A stretch of DNA of 6,828 nucleotides. It comes from Armatimonadota bacterium. GTDB lineage: Bacteria; Armatimonadota; Hebobacteria; Hebobacterales; WVXJ01. The notes under the pieces are model-generated. The model was not told where the DNA came from and did not search any database. It worked only from the letters and a program-made list of their open reading frames with translations. A program made the translations under genes and the position numbers. Location: the NCBI GenBank assembly GCA_011773575.1, contig WVXJ01000025.1, positions 12,796-19,623 on the forward strand. The letters run 5' to 3'. Each line of letters begins with the position of its first letter. Positions within the stretch are counted from its first letter, which is position 1. Below are positions 1-4,901 of the stretch, piece after piece.

Positions 1-87
1 GTTTATCTGTTGCTGTATGTTATCACGGGAATTCGGGAGAAGTTCGGCACCACAGATACTTATTCCCTTTCAGAACTTCATTGGTAG
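1..87 (+). CDS. hyfE: Hydrogenase-4 component E (HyfE), C-terminal end only
   Basis: The window opens inside a reading frame that stays open for 28 codons and stops at TAG 85-87. The visible peptide begins with a hydrophobic run (VYLLLYVITGI) and ends REKFGTTDTYSLSELHW. It resembles, from memory, the C-terminus of E. coli HyfE (a final membrane helix, then a basic stretch, 'GTLDV' and 'LTALKG'). HyfE is a NuoK-like membrane subunit of group 4 [NiFe]-hydrogenases. The stop lies 12 bases before the start of hyfF, the order seen in hyf operons, so the two genes are probably co-transcribed. The 5' part is outside the window. Only 28 residues are visible, so the call depends heavily on the neighbouring genes. 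Confidence 0.72.
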   Translation, partial: VYLLLYVITGIREKFGTTDTYSLSELHW

Positions 88-99
88 AGGCGAATTTGC

Positions 100-1608
100 A
101 TGACTGAAAGTACAGTTTCTTCGGTTTTGCCTGCACTGGTCTTTCTCTTTCCCGCCGCCGCGGGTCTGCTCGCCTGGTCCTTGGGAAAGATACGAGCCGC
201 GCTGGCGGAGACCCTTGCCGTATTGGGTGCCATCGGCGCGCTGGTGTTCGCTTTGGCGATGGTGCCTCCGGTGCTGGCGGGCCACGCCTTGACCTGTTGG
301 GGCGTGGAACTACGTGTAGACGGCCTCGGCTGTCTGGCAACAGTACTGCTCTCCGCCCTGGGGCTGACCGCGGGGATCTTCTCCATTCGCTACATGCACC
401 ACCGGCGTTTCTTCGACGCCTCCGGCGCAGACATCACCCACAGACGTCTGCCCGCTTTCTACGGCCTCTTTCTCTTCTGCTTGGCGGCCATACTTTGGGG
501 GACAACAACCAACAATATTATTATGCTCTACGTGGCGGTCGAGGCTACAACCATCGCCTCCGGACTCTTGGTGGCCTTCTGGTGGGACCGGCGCGCTCTG
601 GAGGCGAGTTACAAATACCTCATGCTGCTCACCGTGGGCATCACCTTTGCACTCTTCGGCTGTGTTCTGCTCTACTCCGCTTCGACCAACTATCTCAGCG
701 GTGTCAATGCCCTGCTGATGAGCAAGATCAGCACCATCGCCGATCAACTTCCCCGCAGCATAGTGGTTTTCGTCACCGCGCTCTTCATAATCGGCTTCGG
801 TACCAAGGCCGGGGTGGCTCCCTTCCACCCCTGGCTGCCCGACGCTTATGCCGAGTCACCCAGCCCGATCAGTGCCCTCCTCTCCGGCGTGAAGGCGAAG
901 ATGGCGGCCTATGCTCTGGCGCGTACCCTCGCCATCTTCTTCCCCGCCTATGGAGCGCTGGGTCTCTTCATCGTCATCCTCGCTGCTTTCACCATGCTGC
1001 TGGGAGGGCTGATGGCTCTCGCTCAGCAGGATGTAAAACGGCTTTTGGCTTATTCCTCAGTCAGTCAGATGGGCTATATCTTGATGGGGCTGGGCTTCTG
1101 GAGTTATCTGGGAGCCTATGGAGCGCTCTTCCACATTATCAATCACGCGCTCTGCAAAGCCCTTCTCTTCTTGGCCATCGGCGCGGTTATCTATCGCACC
1201 GCAGGCCGCAACTTTGACCAACTCGGCGGCCTCGGCGCAAAGATGCCGGCCACAGCCGTGTGCTTTTTCATCGGGGCTTTTGCAATATCGGGTCTTCCAC
1301 CCTTCAATGGTTTCGTCAGCAAATTGACCATCTTCCTCGCCGGCGCACAGGCGGGTATGTGGTGGGCCGCCGCCATCGCCATCTTCACCAGCCTGCTCAC
1401 TATGGTAGCCGTGGTGAAAGCGGGGTATCTAATCTTCTGGGCCAAACCCAAAGATGAGGCGATTCTTGAGCGCGCGAAGGAAGCTCCAGCCTCAATGTTG
1501 GTTCCCGTCGCGGCGCTCTCCTTTGGCTGTATATTCCTGGGTATCTGGCCCCAGACTATCTTCCCTCTCTTGCATCGGGCGGTCACCAGCCTGGGCCTGG
1601 CGGGATAG
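100..1608 (+). CDS. hyfF: Hydrogenase-4 component F (HyfF), NuoN/M/L-like proton-translocating membrane subunit
   Basis: This 502-residue polytopic membrane protein of the proton-antiporter (Proton_antipo_M) family is very hydrophobic, with about 14 membrane segments expected. The family forms the proton channels of complex I and of membrane-bound group 4 hydrogenases, coupling electron transfer to ion pumping across the cytoplasmic membrane. The diagnostic segment IGFGTKAGVAPFHPWLPDAY (231-250), followed by SPSPISALLSG, closely matches HyfF. Residues in typical channel positions are present: Glu148 in YVAVEATT, Lys236 in GTKAG, Lys265/Lys267 in GVKAKM, His349 in INHALCK and Lys408 near GFVSKLT. 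The segment QQDVKRLLAYSSVSQMGYI (309-327) is the usual loop and helix. ATG 100 has AGAGG at 86-90, nine bases upstream and overlapping the hyfE stop. It is slightly shorter than E. coli HyfF (about 526 residues as I recall). HyfF is preferred over NuoN because HyfE precedes it and a hydrogenase-type small subunit follows. Confidence 0.9.
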   Translation: MTESTVSSVLPALVFLFPAAAGLLAWSLGKIRAALAETLAVLGAIGALVFALAMVPPVLAGHALTCWGVELRVDGLGCLATVLLSALGLTAGIFSIRYMHHRRFFDASGADITHRRLPAFYGLFLFCLAAILWGTTTNNIIMLYVAVEATTIASGLLVAFWWDRRALEASYKYLMLLTVGITFALFGCVLLYSASTNYLSGVNALLMSKISTIADQLPRSIVVFVTALFIIGFGTKAGVAPFHPWLPDAYAESPSPISALLSGVKAKMAAYALARTLAIFFPAYGALGLFIVILAAFTMLLGGLMALAQQDVKRLLAYSSVSQMGYILMGLGFWSYLGAYGALFHIINHALCKALLFLAIGAVIYRTAGRNFDQLGGLGAKMPATAVCFFIGAFAISGLPPFNGFVSKLTIFLAGAQAGMWWAAAIAIFTSLLTMVAVVKAGYLIFWAKPKDEAILERAKEAPASMLVPVAALSFGCIFLGIWPQTIFPLLHRAVTSLGLAG

Positions 1609-1613
1609 GAGGT
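1607..1613 (+). promoter_or_regulatory. Strong Shine-Dalgarno sequence for hyfI
   Basis: AGGAGGT overlaps the hyfF stop codon (TAG 1606-1608) and lies 10 bases before ATG 1624. It fixes the hyfI start and suggests translational coupling with hyfF. Confidence 0.75.
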
Positions 1614-1623
1614 ACAAAGTAAC

Positions 1624-2133
1624 ATGTCTCTGAAGAATCTCTGCCAAAAGGCTTTTCCCCGCAGCCTGTGGGTTTATCATACCAACACCGGCTCCTGCAA
1701 CGGATGTGACATTGAGGTCATCAATGTCCTCACTCCATATTATGATGCCGAGCGCTTCGGCATCAAACTCGTGGGCTCACCCCGCCATGCAGATGTGCTC
1801 CTGGTGGCGGGGCCGGTCACAAGACAGGTGGCCGACGCCACTCGCAGACTCTATGAAGCGGTCCCTTCACCTAAACTGGTCTTCGCCATCGGCTCTTGCG
1901 CCTGTGGTGGAGGTATCTGGTTCGATACTTACAATGTCCTGGGTGGAGCGGACAAAGTAATTCCAGTTGACTTCTATATCCCTGGCTGTCCGCCTCGACC
2001 GGAGGCCATCCTCTACGGCGCCGCCGTCGCCTTGGGCCTGGCGCCAAAGAAGGCGGAACCTGAACTCTCCCGCCAGGAATTCCTCGACATATTGGAATCC
2101 TCGAAAGAAGCCGCAGAGGTCAAGACCGGCTGA
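1624..2133 (+). CDS. hyfI: Group 4 [NiFe]-hydrogenase small subunit (HyfI/EchC/NuoB-like), proximal [4Fe-4S] protein
   Basis: This 169-residue soluble protein of the NuoB / hydrogenase small-subunit family passes electrons between the iron-sulfur chain and the NiFe centre of the large subunit, on the cytoplasmic side of the membrane. The cluster ligands are visible: Cys25 and Cys28 in TNTGSCNGCDIE, Cys92 in IGSCACGGG and Cys122 in IPGCPPRPE. Cys94 is an additional cysteine. The spaced CxxC is the hydrogenase-type signature, whereas complex I NuoB has adjacent cysteines, so this belongs to a hydrogenase-like complex. There is no Tat signal, as expected for group 4 enzymes. It follows hyfF by 15 bases and has a strong ribosome-binding site. 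The matching large subunit (HyfG) is absent between hyfF and this gene, and is not downstream either. A related non-hydrogenase complex remains possible without the large subunit in view. Confidence 0.88.
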   Translation: MSLKNLCQKAFPRSLWVYHTNTGSCNGCDIEVINVLTPYYDAERFGIKLVGSPRHADVLLVAGPVTRQVADATRRLYEAVPSPKLVFAIGSCACGGGIWFDTYNVLGGADKVIPVDFYIPGCPPRPEAILYGAAVALGLAPKKAEPELSRQEFLDILESSKEAAEVKTG

Positions 2134-2226
2134 GTTGAGCCGCGGCAAATTCGGATTCCCGTCACACCACCGCGCCTATTTCGCGTGCAGCAGGCTTTTT
2201 CCCGTGCAAAGCGAATAGAAGTGGAA

Positions 2227-3438
2227 ATGGCGCAAATCATCGCGGATCTCCATATCCACATCGGACGCTCACTGGCGGGACGGCCCATCAAAATTACAGC
2301 CGCCAGGGACCTCACCTTCGCCAATATCGCCAAAGAATGTGTGATCAGAAAAGGTATTGACCTCGCCGGTATCGTTGACTGCGCCTCCCCCGCCGTAATC
2401 TCGGACATTGAAGCCCTCATCGCCTCCGGGGAGATGGAGGAACTCGCCGCTGGCGGCCTCCGCTTTCGCGGTAAGACCACACTTCTGCTCGCCTCCGAAC
2501 TGGAAACCGCGGAGCCAAACGGCGCCTCTTCTCACCATGTCTCCTATTTCCCCACCTTCGCGCAACTGCAAGAGTTCAGCCAGAGGATGTCACGACTCGT
2601 CAGCAACCTGGAACTCTCCTCCCAGCGCTGTCGGCTGCCGGCCCAGCAATTGTGGGAAATCACTCACTCTGTCGGCGGCCTTTTCATACCCGCCCATGCT
2701 TTCACTCCACACAAAAGCGTTTATGGAACTTGTGTCCGCCGTCTCTCGGAGATGTTCAATCCCCGCGCCCTGAAAGATATTCCCGCCATCGAACTGGGAC
2801 TCAGCGCGGATACAGATCTAGCCGATACTCTGAAAGAACTCGCCGATATCTCCTTTCTCACCAACTCCGACGCCCACTCCCTGCCCAAGATCGCCCGCGA
2901 GTACAATATATTAGAGGTTGAGGAGCCGACTTTCACCGAAGTCGCCATGGCCCTCCGCCGCCAGAATGGGCGCAGAGTAATCGCCAACTATGGGCTCGAC
3001 CCCAGACTAGGCAAATATCACCGCACCCATTGCCCCACCTGTAATTACATCACTCCCGGCCCGCCGCCGGTACTGCAGTGTCCGCGCTGTGACTCTGAAA
3101 AGGTGATAAAAGGAGTTCTCGACAGACTGCGAGAAATCGGAGATTGGAAGGAGCCTCATCATCCTGAACATCGTCCGCCTTATCAGTACCAGGTTCCATT
3201 ACAGTTCCTCCCCGGCATTGGCGCGGTGACCCTGGGGAAACTCCTCAACCGCTTCGGAACGGAAATGGCCGTTTTACATAGAGCGGAGGAAGAAGAGATC
3301 GCAAGAACCGTAGGCTTCAAACTCGCCCAGGTGGTCATGCAGGCGAGAGCGGGGAGTCTTCCTCTGGAAGCAGGTGGGGGAGGACATTACGGCCGCGCCA
3401 TCACAAACGCAGCTGAAACCCAGATGCCCCTGCTCTAA
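2227..3438 (+). CDS. PHP-domain endonuclease Q-like protein (TIGR00375-type)
   Basis: This 403-residue protein is probably a DNA-repair nuclease. Characterised EndoQ enzymes (Pyrococcus, Thermococcus, Bacillus pumilus) nick DNA 5' of deaminated bases and abasic sites. The N-terminal PHP domain has metal ligands Asp7, His9 and His11 (ADLHIHIG), Asp51 (GIVDC), Glu91 (ASELE), His103/His104, His157/His162 (PAHAFTPH), and Asp215/His217 (TNSDAH). A C4 zinc site follows: Cys269/Cys272 (CPTC) and Cys285/Cys288 (CPRC). A helix-hairpin-helix-like PGIG lies at 329-332, and the C-terminal region includes a GGGGHYGRA stretch. ATG 2227 is chosen because the family starts a few residues before the first metal motif. 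GTG 2185 would add 14 residues without a recognisable signature. The ribosome-binding site is weak (AGAAG 2216-2220). The gene is 93 bases after hyfI, so it may have its own promoter. Homologues are sometimes labelled 'helicase' without support. Substrate specificity is inferred from the family. Confidence 0.82.
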   Translation: MAQIIADLHIHIGRSLAGRPIKITAARDLTFANIAKECVIRKGIDLAGIVDCASPAVISDIEALIASGEMEELAAGGLRFRGKTTLLLASELETAEPNGASSHHVSYFPTFAQLQEFSQRMSRLVSNLELSSQRCRLPAQQLWEITHSVGGLFIPAHAFTPHKSVYGTCVRRLSEMFNPRALKDIPAIELGLSADTDLADTLKELADISFLTNSDAHSLPKIAREYNILEVEEPTFTEVAMALRRQNGRRVIANYGLDPRLGKYHRTHCPTCNYITPGPPPVLQCPRCDSEKVIKGVLDRLREIGDWKEPHHPEHRPPYQYQVPLQFLPGIGAVTLGKLLNRFGTEMAVLHRAEEEEIARTVGFKLAQVVMQARAGSLPLEAGGGGHYGRAITNAAETQMPLL

Positions 3439-3476
3439 CATCTGGTAGAATTGCTCCAAAAGACGAGCTCTGTAGC

Positions 3477-3497
3477 GCGGGTGCGCCTGGCGCCCGC
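3477..3497. repeat. Imperfect palindrome (GCGGG...CCCGC)
   Basis: GCGGG 3477-3481 pairs with CCCGC 3493-3497. CGC 3484-3486 pairs with GCG 3490-3492 around a small apex, with a two-base TG bulge at 3482-3483. It has no T tract, so it is not a standard terminator. Confidence 0.6.
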
Positions 3498-3558
3498 CGA
3501 GCCGTGTACAACTGCAGATCTACATAGAAGCACGCAGACGCAGAGGAGAACCTGTAGA

Positions 3559-3602
3559 GCGGGGGCCCTGCTTGCCCTGAGCCTGTCGAATGGGTCCCCC
3601 GC
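3559..3602. repeat. G5/C5 hairpin repeat, copy A, with a CCTGAG...TCGAA insert in the apex
   Basis: GCGGGGG 3559-3565 pairs with CCCCCGC 3596-3602. CCC 3566-3568 can also pair with GGG 3592-3594, leaving T3595 bulged. The apex contains CCCTGAGCCTGTCGAATGGG (3575-3594). The same outer arms occur at 4838-4859 and 6144-6190. Confidence 0.75.
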
Positions 3603-3635
3603 CGGATTGTCTGTGCGGCGAGGACGAACGGTAGC

Positions 3636-3653
3636 CGCAGGCTTTAGCCTGCG
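3636..3653. repeat. Perfect palindrome CGCAGGCT-TT-AGCCTGCG
   Basis: Eight-base arms (3636-3643 and 3646-3653) flank a TT spacer. The wider unit starts GTAGC at 3631. There is no second copy in this window, but the form resembles intergenic repeats of uncultured bacteria as I remember them. Confidence 0.75.
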
Positions 3654-3665
3654 ATGAGGCCGTAA

Positions 3666-3688
3666 GGCAGGGAGCCGCGGCTCCTGCC
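3666..3688. repeat. Near-perfect palindrome centred on GAGCCGCGGCTC
   Basis: Arms GGCAGGGAGCCG (3666-3677) and CGGCTCCTGCC (3678-3688) are complementary over 11 pairs, with a single extra G in the left arm and no spacer. The right end continues into CTCCTGCCCTTGC (3681-3693), which recurs at 4763-4775 in the next intergenic gap. Confidence 0.72.
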
Positions 3689-3698
3689 CTTGCAAAGG

Positions 3699-3718
3699 AT
3701 TGCCTGCCGATCGGCAAT
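3699..3718 (+). promoter_or_regulatory. Hairpin between a Shine-Dalgarno-like site and the tmk start codon
   Basis: ATTGCC 3699-3704 pairs with GGCAAT 3713-3718 around an 8-base loop. An alternative perfect palindrome, TGCCGATCGGCA, lies at 3705-3716. AAAGGA (3694-3699) precedes it. With the hairpin folded, that purine stretch would lie about 8 bases from ATG 3727. A role in translation is inferred; the inverted repeats themselves are seen. Confidence 0.45.
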
Positions 3719-3726
3719 GTAAGAAA

Positions 3727-4401
3727 ATGAAAAAAGGACTCTTCATAACTTTCGAAGGCATAGACGGCTGTGGCAAGACCACCCAGGCGCGGCTGTTGGC
3801 GAAGGTACTGAAAAAGGCGGGCCACGAGGTGCTCCTCACCCGCGAGCCGGGAGGAACCTCGCTCGGGAAACGGCTGCGCCAACTTCTCTTGAATCCCAAC
3901 TCAAAGGTCTGCGCGGAGGCGGAACTCTTCCTTTATCTCGCAGACCGCGCACAGCACGTACGTGAAGTAATTGCTCCCGCGCTCAAACAAGGAAGAATCG
4001 TCATCTCAGAGCGCTTCGCGGATTCCACTGTCGCCTACCAGGGAGCCGGCCGCAATCTCTCCAGAAAACGCGTCGAGCCCCTCAACCGCATCGCCACAGC
4101 CGGCCTCAAACCCAACCTGACCTTCCTGCTCAATATTCCGCTCTCCACCGCGCAAGACCGAAAAGCCAATCATCCCCTCCCCGCCGACCGCCTGGAAAGA
4201 CTGGAAAAATCCTTTCACCAGCGCCTCGCCTGGGAATATCGGAAACTCGCCGCGGAAGAGCCCCGTCGCATTCATCTCATCAAGGCCGCGGGCTCTATCG
4301 AGCAGGTCCACCAGCGTGTCATGAAAGCACTCTTCAAGGCCTATCCAACACTGCAAAAGGGGGATTCACCCACTCCGTCTCAGAGGAGCAAGAAGAAATG
4401 A
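3727..4401 (+). CDS. tmk: Thymidylate kinase (dTMP kinase)
   Basis: This cytoplasmic P-loop kinase phosphorylates dTMP to dTDP with ATP, an essential step in dTTP supply. The 224-residue protein has the Walker A motif GIDGCGKT (11-18), TREPGGT (38-44) for dTMP binding, Arg74 in ADRAQH, the SERFADSTVAYQG segment (94-106), which is the family's DR(Y/F/H) region with Glu in place of Asp, and a lid-like region around 142-160 (QDRKANHPLPADRLERLEK). The tail after about residue 210 is basic (QRSKKK) and slightly longer than usual. ATG 3727 is chosen because MKKGLFITFEGIDG is the typical start. An in-frame TTG at 3700 would add nine residues but falls within a palindrome and has no properly spaced ribosome-binding site. 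The stop overlaps the darA start in ATGA (4398-4401), so the two are translationally coupled. The 288-base repeat-rich gap upstream suggests transcription starts afresh here. Confidence 0.93.
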   Translation: MKKGLFITFEGIDGCGKTTQARLLAKVLKKAGHEVLLTREPGGTSLGKRLRQLLLNPNSKVCAEAELFLYLADRAQHVREVIAPALKQGRIVISERFADSTVAYQGAGRNLSRKRVEPLNRIATAGLKPNLTFLLNIPLSTAQDRKANHPLPADRLERLEKSFHQRLAWEYRKLAAEEPRRIHLIKAAGSIEQVHQRVMKALFKAYPTLQKGDSPTPSQRSKKK

Positions 4402-4727
4402 AACTCGTCATCGCGGTTATTCAAGACAAAGACCGCCGCAGGGCCACCGATGCCTTGCTCGAAAAAGGATTCAAGTTCACAAATGTCGCCTCGACCGGCG
4501 GGTTTTTGCGGGAGGGAAATGTAACCTTCTTCGTCGGGGTCGAGGATGATCAAGTGGATAAGGTGATGGAGGTCCTCTCCGCCTCCTGCAAGGCGCGGGA
4601 GCAGTTCGTCAATGTTTTTCCTCCCACTATCGAACCCATCGGCACCTGTATCCCCAGCCCGGTAAGGGTTATGGTGGGCGGGGCCACGGTCTTTGTAATC
4701 AGTGTGGACAAGTACGCCCGCATCTGA
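4398..4727 (+). CDS. darA: PII-like cyclic-di-AMP receptor (DarA/PstA/YaaQ family)
   Basis: This 109-residue protein is close in length to B. subtilis DarA and S. aureus PstA, trimeric PII-like proteins that bind cyclic di-AMP. Their downstream partner is not established. Conserved features are the start MKLVIAVIQDKD, the segment STGGFLREGN (32-41), VGVEDDQVDKV (46-56) and the end VGGATVFVISVDKY (93-106). Thr28, Gly35, Phe36, Leu37 and Asn41 sit where the S. aureus ligand-binding residues are, as I recall them. Lys26 takes the place of the Arg there. The start overlaps the tmk stop by four bases, with GAGGAG (4383-4388) nine bases upstream. The Firmicutes order is tmk-yaaQ-yaaR-holB. Here yaaR is missing and a repeat-filled gap separates darA from holB. 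Its presence implies that the organism makes cyclic di-AMP. Confidence 0.93.
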   Translation: MKLVIAVIQDKDRRRATDALLEKGFKFTNVASTGGFLREGNVTFFVGVEDDQVDKVMEVLSASCKAREQFVNVFPPTIEPIGTCIPSPVRVMVGGATVFVISVDKYARI

Positions 4728-4773
4728 TGCGCGTTGTCATTACCTGTTGGGTTGGAGCTTGCCTCCTGCCCTT

Positions 4774-4840
4774 GCCTGCCCGCCGCAGCCGCTTGTCCTA
4801 CGAAGCCTTGGCGAAGTAGGATGGCGAAGGCGGGTAGGGC
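4774..4840. repeat. CCTAC/GTAGG hairpin repeat, long-arm copy
   Basis: The core is TCCTAC (4796-4801) pairing with GTAGGA (4816-4821), with an inner GCC/GGC (4805-4807 and 4810-4812) and symmetric GAA internal loops. Outside it, CGCT 4790-4793 pairs with GGCG 4823-4826 (one G-T), CCCGCC 4779-4784 with GGCGGG 4829-4834, and CCTG 4775-4778 with TAGG 4835-4838. The result is an almost continuous hairpin of about 65 bases. A short-arm copy lies at 6109-6146. Confidence 0.7.
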
Positions 4841-4859
4841 GGGGGCCCTGTCCCCCGCC
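4838..4859. repeat. G5/C5 hairpin repeat, copy B (minimal form)
   Basis: GGCGGGGG 4838-4845 pairs with CCCCCGCC 4852-4859 around the six-base apex CCCTGT. This is the simplest of the three copies and lacks the CCTGAG insert found in the other two. Confidence 0.8.
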
Positions 4860-4875
4860 GCATTAAGTAGGGGCG

Positions 4876-4900
4876 GATTACCATCCGGTGCCGGATAATC
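4876..4900 (+). promoter_or_regulatory. Hairpin immediately before the holB start codon
   Basis: ATCCGG 4883-4888 and CCGGAT 4891-4896 form a perfect inverted repeat, and GATT 4876-4879 with AATC 4897-4900 extends it past an ACC bulge. It ends one base before ATG 4902. AGGGG (4869-4873) just upstream is the only Shine-Dalgarno-like stretch. An effect on holB translation is inferred only. Confidence 0.42.
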
Positions 4901-4901
4901 A

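Larger units (their letters stand above)
3439..3726. repeat. 288-base intergenic palindrome cluster between the EndoQ-like gene and tmk
   Basis: I see no convincing coding frame here. The gap holds at least five inverted repeats in a row (3477-3497, 3559-3602, 3636-3653, 3666-3688, 3699-3718) plus a CACGCAGACGCAGAGG stretch at 3531-3546. Several are sequence types I associate with dispersed intergenic repeats in assembled environmental genomes. No canonical terminator (GC stem plus T tract) is evident. Confidence 0.75.
4728..4901. repeat. Structured repeat region between darA and holB
   Basis: This 174-base gap holds a long imperfect hairpin (4774-4840), a G5/C5 hairpin (4838-4859) and a hairpin directly before the holB start (4876-4900). 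I see no gene and no T-tract terminator. It lies where yaaR sits in Firmicutes. Confidence 0.7.

Noticed and set aside
310..828. Long reading frame on the - strand inside hyfF
   Set aside because: It lies wholly opposite a well-supported membrane protein gene. Its translation has no recognisable family features, and such antisense frames are common in GC-rich genes.
2185..2226. GTG 2185 as the start of the EndoQ-like gene
   Set aside because: The 14 added residues are basic and unremarkable, and the family normally begins a few residues before the first metal motif, which ATG 2227 satisfies.
2134..2226. Terminator or promoter between hyfI and the EndoQ-like gene
   Set aside because: There are short GC inverted repeats (such as GCCGCGGC) and a five-T run near 2192, but no stem is directly followed by the T run, and no -35/-10 pair is convincing.
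3439..3726. CRISPR array
   Set aside because: The repeats here are different palindromes, not identical direct repeats with regular unique spacers, and no cas gene is present.
3700..3726. TTG 3700 as the tmk start
   Set aside because: It would add nine residues not typical of thymidylate kinases, and AAAGGA directly abuts the codon, leaving no spacing. ATG 3727 gives the standard N-terminus.
3435..3899. Reading frame on the - strand across the repeat gap and the tmk start
   Set aside because: Its translation is mostly low-complexity Arg/Pro/Ala-rich sequence from the palindromes plus the antisense of tmk, with no recognisable domain or ribosome-binding site.
4728..4901. Riboswitch or known structured RNA before holB
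   Set aside because: The region is strongly structured, but I recognise no known riboswitch core, and the same hairpins recur in other gaps, which fits repeats better.
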